DNA of 41,467 bases from a virus. A program made the translations under genes and the position numbers. The DNA is taken from IMG/VR virus record IMGVR_UViG_3300029266_000657, positions 1-41,467 of that record; one strand, 5' to 3'. Shown here piece by piece: positions 1-7,652 of this stretch. Position 1 is the stretch's first letter. The number at the start of each line of letters is the position of its first letter. The notes under the pieces were generated by a model. It had not been told where the DNA came from and did no database searches. It was given only the letters and a program-made list of their open reading frames with translations.

Positions 1-1418
1 GGGAGGAGACCAAGTTGGTTTAGCAATTCTTTGTTTGCACCTACTAAGTCACCTTCAAATGCTAGTTGTTGAGCTTTGTCTACGTTTATTGATCTACCTA
101 GCATTACAGATAATTCCATTGCAGAAGCTCTAGCAGTATCTATATCTAATAGTTTATCACCTAGTGCAGACATTTGGCCTAAAGTTGTTCCTAGCTTTCC
201 AGCCTCTACAGCCATAGCTCCTAGTTTAGCTACTGATATGTTACCAAATTTAGATGTCAGCTCCATGTTACTTGCAACGTCTTCCATTACTTTGCCAATA
301 GGCAAGCCTGCGCCTCTTGCAAGATTTGAAACTGTTTCTAATGTAGCTTTTGATTGCTTAACAGATGAACCTTCTACAAGCTTCATGTGGCCGACAAGCT
401 TACCGGCACTTAGTTCTGATAAACCTGTTTGTCTTGCTATGTTTGAAACTTGAACTATTGCACTTGCTGAAATATCATTAAGATCTCCCATACCTTCTGC
501 TAAGCCTTGCATAGAATCAGCATTCTGCTTTGCGGATACTCCGAATGCAGCACCCATTATGTTTGCACCTGCCATTTCATCAGCCATACCAGCCGATTGT
601 GTTCTTGACATACCCATGCTATCACCTGCAGTTGCCATTGTATCTGCAAACTTGCTAGCCTGTCTACCTAGTTCAACAGTAAATAGCCCCATAGCTACTT
701 TAGGATCCTGAATTATATCTATAAAGTCTTCATACTTTTCTTTATACTCATCAAAAGTTTTTGTTATTTCTTCCTGTCTATCTTTACGCTTCTTCATCTG
801 CTCCAAGAGCTTGTGTGAAGGGTCTAGTTCTTTTTCTCTCTCAACAGCCTGATCTCTTACAAATTGCTTTATGTCTTCTTCTACAGTTGCTCTTTGTTCT
901 GCAATTGCTGCTGCTTGTAAATCTAGTTGATATGATTTATTTTTTGTAAGTGCTATTCTTTTATTCGAATCGCCAACTGCTTCGATAGCAGCTACTCTAG
1001 CATTGTCTACTGTCAATAAAAGTTTAGACTTTTGGAGTTCATCGTTATAAATAAGAGCTAATGCCTCTTTGTTTGAGCTGAAACCTTCTAAAGTTGTAAC
1101 TCTAGCGTTGTCAGCTGCTAGCAGCCGGTTTGATACCTGTAATTCCACATTGCCTAATTGAGCTAGCTTACTTTGGTTTGAAGCCATACTATCCATATTG
1201 CCTGCAATACCTTCTAATATGTCTGCTTGTTTTTGTGCACCTTGAACTAATCTATCTTGAGCTGATTGCTGCTTTGCTTTTGAAACTGCTGCTGCAGCTG
1301 CGATTGTAGCTAAGTCAGAGTGTAAAGCTTTCTCTCTCTCAGCCATCTTGATAGTATCACCATATAATTTTTGGCGTTTCTCTTCTAGCTTTAGTCTTTT
1401 TTCTGGGTCCATTGCCAT
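1..1418 (-). CDS. Tape-measure-like tail protein, N-terminal part (runs off the left edge)
   Basis: The frame is open from an ATG at 1418 to the window edge, giving about 472 residues with no stop. The first ~200 residues are strongly helical and rich in Ala, Gln, Lys and Glu, as in a coiled coil. A ~35-residue unit occurs twice there (DNARVTTLEGF near residue 103 and DNARVAAIEAV near 138). Later residues are Gly/Ala/Met-rich with amphipathic helices (AGMADEMAGANIMGAAFGVS and similar), typical of tail-length tape measures. It directly follows the predicted tail-chaperone pair, the usual place for a tape measure, which would set tail length and be ejected through the tube. The start is 7 bases after the stop of the 95-residue gene; no good Shine-Dalgarno is visible, so a start at 1412 is also possible. 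The role is inferred from composition and position; there is no sequence match to T4 gp29 that I can assert. Confidence 0.6.
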   Translation of the reverse strand, partial: MAMDPEKRLKLEEKRQKLYGDTIKMAEREKALHSDLATIAAAAAVSKAKQQSAQDRLVQGAQKQADILEGIAGNMDSMASNQSKLAQLGNVELQVSNRLLAADNARVTTLEGFSSNKEALALIYNDELQKSKLLLTVDNARVAAIEAVGDSNKRIALTKNKSYQLDLQAAAIAEQRATVEEDIKQFVRDQAVEREKELDPSHKLLEQMKKRKDRQEEITKTFDEYKEKYEDFIDIIQDPKVAMGLFTVELGRQASKFADTMATAGDSMGMSRTQSAGMADEMAGANIMGAAFGVSAKQNADSMQGLAEGMGDLNDISASAIVQVSNIARQTGLSELSAGKLVGHMKLVEGSSVKQSKATLETVSNLARGAGLPIGKVMEDVASNMELTSKFGNISVAKLGAMAVEAGKLGTTLGQMSALGDKLLDIDTARASAMELSVMLGRSINVDKAQQLAFEGDLVGANKELLNQLGLL

Positions 1419-1424
1419 AGTCTA

Positions 1425-1712
1425 TTAGTTATATATATCTAAACGTTTTTGCAACTTATCGAAGTGTGCAACTCCATCCTTAGCATCCTCTATCGATTGC
1501 ATCAAATCCTCTACAGCCTTCTTACCTTTTGGACCTGAACCTGCAATTCTTTCAAGACCAGCTCTGTATCTTTTATCGTTTGATTTTTTTAGTATGCCTG
1601 ATATATGGTTTAGTACACTGTCTACTACGCCTTCTTTAGTAAGCTCACTGTTTTCTGAAAGTTTTTTAGAAATTATATTTCTAACGTATTCCCTTAACTT
1701 TTTTTGCTTCAT
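1425..1712 (-). CDS. Small basic protein with a prohead-type leader
   Basis: This is a 95-residue protein of unknown function. The frame is open from a GTG at 1724, but that GTG lies inside the ribosome binding site (AAGGTGGAG), and the ATG at 1712 is correctly spaced, so 1712 is the likely start. The N-terminus (KKLREYVRNIISKKLSE followed by N) is a basic amphipathic helix ending in Leu-Ser-Glu. That resembles the capsid-targeting leaders that T4-type gp21 proteases cut, and similar leaders occur on head proteins elsewhere in this window. The rest is helical and Lys/Gly-rich (GSGPKGKKAVEDLMQ). It sits between the tail-chaperone pair and the tape measure, so a tail assembly role is equally possible. 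Confidence 0.7.
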   Translation of the reverse strand: MKQKKLREYVRNIISKKLSENSELTKEGVVDSVLNHISGILKKSNDKRYRAGLERIAGSGPKGKKAVEDLMQSIEDAKDGVAHFDKLQKRLDIYN

Positions 1713-1742
1713 TATATACTCCACCTTTCGCTTAATTAGTTT

Positions 1743-1756
1743 TATATAAATATCAA
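1743..1756 (-). promoter_or_regulatory. Recurrent intergenic element, copy 1
   Basis: Coding-strand sequence TTGATATTTATATA. It ends about 30 bases before the ATG of the 95-residue gene and lies directly upstream of its ribosome binding site. Probable promoter core of this phage; see the finding on the element family. Confidence 0.45.
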
Positions 1757-1758
1757 CG

Positions 1759-2004
1759 TTATTTGGATTTCGAGAAGTTTGGACGCTTTATAGACGTGTT
1801 ACTGCTTTTTCCTTTAGAGTCCTTTTCCATCTTCTCTCTTTCAGACTTATGTTGATCATTTAGTTTTCGTAGATAAAACAACCTTAAGTAAACAGGCATT
1901 CTATATACATCGTCGTGACTAAACCCACCATTAGAGAAGTACAGTAACTGAAATATCTGCTCGTGTAGAATGGCCTTATAGTTAAGACCTAGGCCAAAAA
2001 AACT
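1759..2004 (-). CDS. Frameshift extension of the tail assembly chaperone (no start codon of its own)
   Basis: This frame is open from 2004 to a TAA at 1761-1759 and overlaps the 3' end of the preceding gene. It is bounded upstream by a TAG at 2007-2005 and has no ATG, GTG or TTG until a Met codon well inside it. The peptide after the slippery run reads GLGLNYKAILHEQIFQLLYF and continues through SNGGFSHDDVYRMPVYLRLF into a basic tail. It looks like a real, folded, helical protein rather than a shadow frame. A run of seven T on the coding strand (2002-1996) lies where the two frames meet. A +1 (or -2) slip after TTT TTT would attach 78 residues to residue 282 of the upstream protein, giving about 360 residues. 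This mirrors the G/GT tail-chaperone arrangement of other tailed phages, immediately before the tape measure. Frameshifting is inferred. Confidence 0.7.
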   Translation of the reverse strand, partial: SFFGLGLNYKAILHEQIFQLLYFSNGGFSHDDVYRMPVYLRLFYLRKLNDQHKSEREKMEKDSKGKSSNTSIKRPNFSKSK

Positions 2005-2842
2005 CTACGGTCATAGGAATACTAACGGAGCCTTCGTGTCCACATTCATCGCAGTCAAAGTATACTGACATGTCAACATCAGGTGTAACCTTTTCAAGAT
2101 TATTTCGGAATGCTAAAGAGTCTCTAGATATGAATTCGTTTTCAACAAAGTTGTTTATAGTCTTTATTGTTTCGTCACCATCAACTGCAACTATTAACTG
2201 CTTAAGTCTACTAGTCAAATCAAAAGAAATTGCAGATGAATGAGTTTTCTTTTTCATTCTCTTTACTTCATTTTGAATCTTCTCTTCATCTGAATGTGAT
2301 AGTAGCTTAAATGAAATTAGTTTCTTACTTAATGGTAATTCAAATTCAAAAAGATTAGAATCGTTTGTTATCTCTACATCTTTATTGGAAAGACCAGCAA
2401 GATCAACTGTGTCTTTATGTTTTGCTCCACACTTAGGACAAGGTATTTCTACAGGATAATCAGATCCGTAACCTAAAACTCTTGCAGCAATCATTACAGC
2501 GTTTTTATCACCTAGTAATAAATCGTCGTAATTTACTCTTTCACCTTTACCATTACCTATAACCAATGAACGTAAAAGCATGTCTATGACTGTGCCTTTC
2601 TGTATAAGATTCTGTGAAGTAAGTATGTCTTCTTCCTTTGCAGTCATATACTTCATTTCTATCTTGCCACCTTTTAAAGGGTGACCTTCAGGATATAACT
2701 TACCTTCACTAGGTAAATCTATGATTTCAGTAGGAAATTTAGAATTAGAAACTTTTGTTATTTCTGTTTCGTTTATTAATTGTTGCTTAAGTGCGTCTGT
2801 TGTGATTTCCTTTCCAGGATAATCTTCTGTTAATTTTGCCAT
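1982..2842 (-). CDS. 26: gp26-like baseplate hub protein / tail assembly chaperone
   Basis: This 286-residue protein resembles the T4 baseplate family that includes gp26. T4 gp26 is about 208 residues, so this one is longer. Recognisable parts are an N-terminal segment with IIDLPSEGKLYPEGHPLKGG, a helical middle, and a split zinc-ribbon made of CPKCGAKH in the middle and CDECGHEG near the C-terminus. The start has a good ribosome binding site (AAGGAG, 8 bases upstream). It follows the tube gene gp19, separated by a terminator and a recurrent AT-rich element, so it probably has its own promoter. The last codons contain a seven-T run where a frameshift would fuse it to the overlapping downstream frame. 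It may therefore act as the short form (G) of a tape-measure chaperone. Family assignment is fairly secure; the chaperone role is inferred from position. Confidence 0.75.
   Translation of the reverse strand: MAKLTEDYPGKEITTDALKQQLINETEITKVSNSKFPTEIIDLPSEGKLYPEGHPLKGGKIEMKYMTAKEEDILTSQNLIQKGTVIDMLLRSLVIGNGKGERVNYDDLLLGDKNAVMIAARVLGYGSDYPVEIPCPKCGAKHKDTVDLAGLSNKDVEITNDSNLFEFELPLSKKLISFKLLSHSDEEKIQNEVKRMKKKTHSSAISFDLTSRLKQLIVAVDGDETIKTINNFVENEFISRDSLAFRNNLEKVTPDVDMSVYFDCDECGHEGSVSIPMTVEFFWPRS
1996..2002 (-). promoter_or_regulatory. Predicted ribosomal frameshift site (T7 run)
   Basis: The coding strand reads GAG TTT TTT TGG in the frame of the upstream gene, five codons before its stop. After the second TTT, skipping one base (+1) or re-pairing back two (-2) enters the downstream open frame at GGC. 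A -1 slip would hit TAG within three codons, so it is not favoured. No obvious strong stem-loop was seen just downstream. Confidence 0.55.
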
Positions 2843-2880
2843 GTTTTATAACTCCTTTATGTTGTTTTGTATAACTAGTA

Positions 2881-2894
2881 TATATAAATATATA
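2881..2894 (-). promoter_or_regulatory. Recurrent intergenic element, copy 2
   Basis: Coding-strand TATATATTTATATA, about 38 bases before the start of the gp26-like gene and directly downstream of the terminator that ends the tube gene. Confidence 0.45.
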
Positions 2895-2911
2895 TGAACG
2901 TAAAAGTTTGC

Positions 2912-2938
2912 AAAAAAATAGCCTGAATTAACAGGCTA
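2912..2938 (-). terminator. Intrinsic terminator after tail tube gp19
   Basis: On the coding strand a 7-bp stem TAGCCTG / CAGGCTA with a short AT loop is followed by seven T. It lies about 20 bases after the gp19 stop codon. Confidence 0.85.
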
Positions 2939-2959
2939 CTTAATTTTATATAATGAATA

Positions 2960-3451
2960 TTAGTATTGTAAGATCCAGTAGTCACATCTTATAGTTAATG
3001 AGATAATAGCCGGTACACCGTCATTTTCCCAAGATATTTCACCAAAGTCAGCATCTGTTAAGAAAGCACCTTTACCAGTCCATTCTTCTACCTTATCACC
3101 TACAGGTCCAAGTACATTGATTGTCACATCTTTCTTATAGAAGTCTGCGTAACCATTTCTACCTGTTACTGATTCGTGGTGAAGCCTTGCCCATTCCATA
3201 ACAGCTTGCGCGCCTGATGGTACAATTGGGTCATATAACTCTACAGTTATAGCATCCCAGTTACTTCTTCCCTTGATGAATCTAGAATTGTTTATGTGTT
3301 TGATTTCAGTTTCACCATTAACAAGCTTTGGTCTAGCCGCTTTTCTTATTAAGTATGAAGGTATTCCGTCTACGTAAAATACGAATCGGTTTGTTACCTT
3401 TGGCTCAAAGGCCGTGAACATTAGTTCTGTTGGGTCAATTAAATTTGCCAT
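2960..3451 (-). CDS. 19: Tail tube protein gp19
   Basis: The 163-residue length equals that of T4 gp19. The protein has the tube-subunit layout: N-terminal MANLIDPTELMFTAFEPKVT, the segment RFVFYVDGIPSYLIRKAARP, then a beta-rich body with WDAITVELYDPIVPSGAQAV and a C-terminal strand ending in DYWILQY. Stacked hexameric rings of this protein form the inner tube through which DNA passes. The start has AGGAG 9 bases upstream. It follows the sheath gene, as in T4, with one recurrent element in the gap, and a terminator follows it, so it can be transcribed alone at high level. Confidence 0.93.
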   Translation of the reverse strand: MANLIDPTELMFTAFEPKVTNRFVFYVDGIPSYLIRKAARPKLVNGETEIKHINNSRFIKGRSNWDAITVELYDPIVPSGAQAVMEWARLHHESVTGRNGYADFYKKDVTINVLGPVGDKVEEWTGKGAFLTDADFGEISWENDGVPAIISLTIRCDYWILQY

Positions 3452-3472
3452 TTTGTTTTATCTCCTATTTAG

Positions 3473-3484
3473 TATAAATATCAC
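3473..3484 (-). promoter_or_regulatory. Recurrent intergenic element, copy 3
   Basis: Coding-strand GTGATATTTATA, overlapping the last base of the sheath gene's stop codon and ending about 21 bases before the gp19 start. Confidence 0.45.
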
Positions 3485-5772
3485 TAATCGTTAAATGTTG
3501 CGCCTGTTGGCATTATGTTAAAGTCAACAACAATGAATTCAGCGGCTTTAGCTGGTTGAATGAATATATCACCTTTCATGATGTTTCTATCAATGATATC
3601 AGGTGTATTGTTTGTTTCGTCCATTACAACCTTAAAAGCATAAAGACCTTGTCTTTGTTGAACTGATTCCATATAAGGATTAACTTGTGATAAGAATCTG
3701 TTTTTTGTTGCTGTTGTGTTGTTTTCAAATATTAAGTACTTAGATACTGATGCGATAAATTTCTTAAGATTTATTAATAATCTTCTTACGTTTACACGGT
3801 CAAGAGCAGAAGCTTTCTTTTGAAGAGTTTTCTGTCCCCATACACAAACACCTTCACCTGGGAATGTTGCTACCGGGTTAACTGATCCTTCGTATAAAGT
3901 ATCTCTGTTTGCATGTGTTAATTTTCTATCAGCTTGTACTACTGTTTCCTGTCCACCTCTATTTAAACCAGCAGGAGCAAACCATTCTGCAGATACCTTA
4001 TCATTGAATGCATAGATACTTGGCATAATTACAGATTGTGGAACCCAGATATATTTACCTGTTGCAGGGTCCGCAATTTGTACCCATGGCCAATACATTG
4101 CTGCATATGATGAATCAAAGTTTTCTGCTTGTTGAGTTACTGATGCTATATTTTTAGTTGTATATAATACAGGATCTATGATAGTCATCACATCACCACG
4201 TTCTTCACATACAGTAACAATTTTATTAGCTAATGCAGGTGCCATTTCATAGCTTATCCCTGGAGCAATTAATAAGTTGATGTCGAATTCATCTTGATTT
4301 TTTAATAGATTGAATGCACATAGATATCCTGATTCACCAGCACCAGCAACTGAAACATCCAAACCTTGAAAGTTTGAAGTAGTTGAAGTTTCATAGTAAT
4401 TAGCCACACCTGTTGCTCCTAATGGAGAATCAACAATCATTGCACCGTCAGCTCCTCCAAAGAAAGAACCTGAACTTATCATTGGAAGCGAAGCTGTTAG
4501 GTTTGTATCTCTAATACCTCCGTTTTCAGTTAAATAATCTACTGTGTTTGCGATTGTGTTTTCATCAACATAAACAAATTGTGATCTATTTTTAAAGTTT
4601 CCTGAAGGTTGGATATATGGGAAAGCAGTTGTAGGATCTCCTACCGTTGGTCTTTGAGTACCAATTGATGCACCAATATAATTTTTTTCGTTAGGATCTA
4701 ATGATAAGTTGTTCCATGTTTCAAGAATAACTTTTCTTTTTTTAGAATCATCACCTCTACGGATTGCAACTGTAAATGTACCTTTCTTTTCATTGATGTT
4801 TGATACTTCCCATCTTAAATTGTTTCCTGTACCGAATTTAGTTCCTGTACCTATAAGTGATGAAGATATAAATACATCATTTGCAGCTACTTTTAAGTTA
4901 GTTAAACTTGAACCAGGTAAGCTATTCATTAGTTTACCATCAGTGTGAGCTTTTAATTGGAATGATACTTTGTTAGAAGCATATGTTGAACCAGATTGTA
5001 CTACACCAGTTACTGCTGCTAATGAACCAGTTGAAGCTATGTTGCCTACTGTAGTAACTGTTCCTGATGTTATACCAGTAATACTTGAACCAGATATAAT
5101 AGTTGCAGCCGTTTCATCTGATACTATTGATGATGTAAATTCTACAATTCTAGCACCTGCAGATAATGATTGCGAAGTAAATGTATCACCTGTAATTGCA
5201 GTTGCTTTTACAGCAAAGTTTGTTATTGTTGCACCGTCTAATGGGCCAGCTGTACCGAAGTCAAAGTAGAATCTTCCTGTTGAGCTACCTCCTGTTGCTA
5301 CTGATGTATTATCAGCAGGTAAAGGAGTATCAACACCAACAAATAAGAATGTTGCACCTAATGAAGATGTATACTGTACTAGTGTTTCGCCATCTACAAT
5401 TGCTTTATCGAATGTGATTGAGCCTGATGGAGCAGTACCAGCATGAGCACTTTGTAACAAGTGCGTGTGTGAGTTTGCGTTGCTAACGCCAGTTGTTGGC
5501 ATTACTCTTACGATAGTAGCAGGGCCACCATGTTTTAAGTATTCTTTTGCCGTGATTGACGTTAAGTATTGATAGTAATTACTACCTGATTTAAAAGAAT
5601 CTCCATAAAGAGCTTGATACTCTGAATATGAAAATACTTGTGTCGGTATTAATGCCGGACCTTTTACTGTTGGTCCTACGATTGCAGCTCCTATTGCTGC
5701 AACACCTTGCTGTACAAATGATAAATCATTTTCTCTTGTAAATACACCAGGGCTAATTATTTTTTCAGCCAT
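3484..5772 (-). CDS. 18: Tail sheath protein gp18
   Basis: A 762-residue contractile sheath subunit; T4 gp18 is 659, so extra residues sit in the variable outer domains (roughly 110-330, a Thr/Ser/Gly-rich beta region). Conserved sheath features are the N-terminus (ISPGVFTRENDLSFVQQG followed by VAAIGAAIVGPTVKGPA), the middle LLIAPGISYEM, and the C-terminal core with FPGEGVCVWGQKTLQKKASA, VNVRRLLINLKKFIASVSKY and FLSQVNPYMESVQQRQGLY. The sheath surrounds the tube and contracts at infection. The ribosome binding site AGGAG is well placed, and the ~85-base gap upstream holds an AT-rich recurrent element. Identification is secure from the C-terminal core. Confidence 0.95.
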   Translation of the reverse strand: MAEKIISPGVFTRENDLSFVQQGVAAIGAAIVGPTVKGPALIPTQVFSYSEYQALYGDSFKSGSNYYQYLTSITAKEYLKHGGPATIVRVMPTTGVSNANSHTHLLQSAHAGTAPSGSITFDKAIVDGETLVQYTSSLGATFLFVGVDTPLPADNTSVATGGSSTGRFYFDFGTAGPLDGATITNFAVKATAITGDTFTSQSLSAGARIVEFTSSIVSDETAATIISGSSITGITSGTVTTVGNIASTGSLAAVTGVVQSGSTYASNKVSFQLKAHTDGKLMNSLPGSSLTNLKVAANDVFISSSLIGTGTKFGTGNNLRWEVSNINEKKGTFTVAIRRGDDSKKRKVILETWNNLSLDPNEKNYIGASIGTQRPTVGDPTTAFPYIQPSGNFKNRSQFVYVDENTIANTVDYLTENGGIRDTNLTASLPMISSGSFFGGADGAMIVDSPLGATGVANYYETSTTSNFQGLDVSVAGAGESGYLCAFNLLKNQDEFDINLLIAPGISYEMAPALANKIVTVCEERGDVMTIIDPVLYTTKNIASVTQQAENFDSSYAAMYWPWVQIADPATGKYIWVPQSVIMPSIYAFNDKVSAEWFAPAGLNRGGQETVVQADRKLTHANRDTLYEGSVNPVATFPGEGVCVWGQKTLQKKASALDRVNVRRLLINLKKFIASVSKYLIFENNTTATKNRFLSQVNPYMESVQQRQGLYAFKVVMDETNNTPDIIDRNIMKGDIFIQPAKAAEFIVVDFNIMPTGATFND

Positions 5773-5824
5773 TTATTTTTCTCCTTTAATTGTAAGAATT
5801 AACCACATGGGTCATGTTATTTCT

Positions 5825-5837
5825 AATATAAATATAA
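5825..5837 (-). promoter_or_regulatory. Recurrent intergenic element, copy 4
   Basis: Coding-strand TTATATTTATATT, about 52 bases before the gp18 start; a variant of the element family. Confidence 0.4.
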
Positions 5838-5859
5838 TGCTGCAATCTCAAAATATTTG

Positions 5860-6120
5860 TTATTCAGGTATAAAAACGCCTGTTTCTAAGTTTAATTGAC
5901 CTATACCATACTTGTCAGATAACTCTTTTACAAAAGCTTTTTCCTGTTCTCTTGTAGCGTTGTATTCTTTCTTTATCTGGTCTTCAGTCTCATCTAAAAC
6001 TAACTTGTCCATAGCAACTTGGCCATAACTAACAGTTATTGTATCATATTTGTTTTTAAAACTCTGCACCTTATCCATTTCTTCTTCTGTAAACTTTTTG
6101 TCTTCTTTTATTTCCGTCAT
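5860..6120 (-). CDS. Small charged coiled-coil-like protein between gp15 and gp18
   Basis: An 86-residue, Lys/Glu-rich, mostly helical protein (TEEEMDKVQSFKNKYDTITV; LVLDETEDQIKKEYNATREQ) with no signal peptide, membrane segment or metal motif. I do not recognise the family. Position between tail completion gp15 and sheath gp18 suggests a tail assembly accessory protein. It starts 29 bases after the gp15 stop with a purine-rich ribosome binding site (AGAGAAAGAAAG) and is likely co-transcribed with gp15. Confidence 0.75.
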   Translation of the reverse strand: MTEIKEDKKFTEEEMDKVQSFKNKYDTITVSYGQVAMDKLVLDETEDQIKKEYNATREQEKAFVKELSDKYGIGQLNLETGVFIPE

Positions 6121-6149
6121 CTTTCTTTCTCTTTATAACTTATTATTTA

Positions 6150-7055
6150 TTATTCTCGTCCTGCACCAGGTTCGAGTGATGGTGACATGTCTCTTCCTGG
6201 ACCACCTCGAGAAATAGGTGGTCTACTAACTGGTGGTCTTGAAGATAACGGACTTGTAGCAGCACCGCTACCAATACCCGTTCTTCTATTTATTTCATTT
6301 ATATCCGCAGTTGTTTCATTGTTAACAGTAATTATTGCTTTTCCATAATCTTTAGAGTTATAATTACTCATTGCTTTCTGTATATTATCAGGTATAATGA
6401 ATCCACTCATACCTATTGTAAACGTTGCTTTTGCAATTCTATCTTCTCCTTGTGCAGCTGCTGACTCTATATCAAAACTATCAATTTTCGAAAGAAACTT
6501 AAAGGTGTTATCCTGTCCCCAATATTGACCTTCAGCATAATTTACATCTTCTATGATCTTGTTTAACTGTTCTAAGTATTCTGCATATATTACGCATTCG
6601 TATGATAGTTTTACGTAATCAGGTATAACTACATTGTGAAATTCTGTTTCAGGCTGTCTACCTATTAGTATGTCGAACCTGTCATATCTGTTTCTTGATG
6701 AGTATTTTTTTTGAAACCCGTAGTAAAGCGGGTTGTTTGTATCTACCTTGTTACCTAAATCTCTACGCTTCTCTACACTAGTTCTTTTATATACTATTGC
6801 AGGGTATTGAATTTTGCCTTTTTTGTCTCTGTAAATACCAGTTTTCTGTATTGATTTCCATCTTTCAGGTGAACCATATACTACAGGTACATTTACTCTT
6901 TCGCCATCTTCCATCACGCTAGGCTGTATTATATTATCGAAATAGTATTTTATTACAGAGTCAACATCATATAGATTTACAGAAAGATCTTTTACGTTGT
7001 CATCTCTTCTTATCTGGCTAGTTCTATCTATGTTTTGCTTGTTAGGATTATCCAT
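6150..7055 (-). CDS. 15: Tail completion / sheath stabiliser protein gp15
   Basis: A 301-residue protein aligning by eye with T4 gp15 (272 residues). Shared features are an early segment about a dimer of extended strands with VNVPVVYGSPERWKSIQKTG (T4 has a similar VPITYAS), a central YECVIYAEYLEQLNKIIEDV, and a late segment DRIAKATFTIGMSGFIIPDN. A proline-rich tail (SRPPVSRPPISRGGPGR) resembles the proline-rich end of T4 gp15. gp15 caps the finished tail and joins it to the gp13/gp14 neck. Its start overlaps the end of gp14 by 8 bases and has a strong GAGGAGG site inside gp14, indicating translational coupling. Confidence 0.88.
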   Translation of the reverse strand: MDNPNKQNIDRTSQIRRDDNVKDLSVNLYDVDSVIKYYFDNIIQPSVMEDGERVNVPVVYGSPERWKSIQKTGIYRDKKGKIQYPAIVYKRTSVEKRRDLGNKVDTNNPLYYGFQKKYSSRNRYDRFDILIGRQPETEFHNVVIPDYVKLSYECVIYAEYLEQLNKIIEDVNYAEGQYWGQDNTFKFLSKIDSFDIESAAAQGEDRIAKATFTIGMSGFIIPDNIQKAMSNYNSKDYGKAIITVNNETTADINEINRRTGIGSGAATSPLSSRPPVSRPPISRGGPGRDMSPSLEPGAGRE

Positions 7056-7650
7056 ATAGTCCTCCTCTCTGTTCGTCTATTTTTGTGCCTGCAATATATT
7101 CATCGTATCCTGCTCTTACGTTTTCCAATGTGTTTATTCTGCTTCTTCTCATCTCGTGTGTTTCAACTATAACAGACCAGCTTGATCCGTGTGATCCAGC
7201 GTTGTGATCCGTATCTGGATTTTTTCCAAATAAATACTGGCCTTGTGATATAGTATCTATTTCGCAGTATACATTGTCCCAAAATATAACATCACCAATT
7301 TCTAAGAATATATTTGCGTCTTGAGCATTATCATTAGGATTTGCAGTATTCTGAGTATCGCCAATTTCAATTTGTGCAAGATCATCTCTTAAAAATGAGT
7401 ACTTTATCTGTCTTGTATAATCAGAGCCTATAGATTCTGCTGTATATTCTTTAGCATCTTTCTCTATAAGTCCTGCAATTCTAACTCCAGGTTTAAATAC
7501 CTTACTTAGCGATTCACCATAAAGATTTTCGTTGCTATCAAATATTGAATACTTAAATATATCGCATCGAGTGTCAATTATTTCGTTTAACAACTCTCTG
7601 TTTAAATGTCTGAAAAGACTTATGTCTCTTGCTCCTCCAAATAGTGCCAT
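7048..7650 (-). CDS. 14: Neck protein gp14
   Basis: A 200-residue protein; T4 gp14 is 256. The N-terminus ARDISLFRHLNRELLNEIID, followed by FKYSIFDSNENLYGESLSKV, fits the gp14 neck family, as does its place between gp13 and gp15. With gp13 it closes the portal vertex after DNA packaging and forms the platform for tail attachment. The start follows an AGGA site, and a recurrent element lies only 8 bases upstream of the ATG, so any transcript from that element would have a very short leader. Confidence 0.82.
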   Translation of the reverse strand: MALFGGARDISLFRHLNRELLNEIIDTRCDIFKYSIFDSNENLYGESLSKVFKPGVRIAGLIEKDAKEYTAESIGSDYTRQIKYSFLRDDLAQIEIGDTQNTANPNDNAQDANIFLEIGDVIFWDNVYCEIDTISQGQYLFGKNPDTDHNAGSHGSSWSVIVETHEMRRSRINTLENVRAGYDEYIAGTKIDEQRGGLYG

Positions 7651-7652
7651 AA

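Noticed and set aside
76-453. Open frame on the plus strand, and many others on that strand throughout the window
   Set aside because: All overlap real minus-strand genes, lack ribosome binding sites and have compositions that mirror the opposite strand; they are shadow frames.
1982-2002. A -1 frameshift at the seven-T run
   Set aside because: A -1 slip meets a TAG within three codons; only +1 or -2 leads into the long downstream frame.
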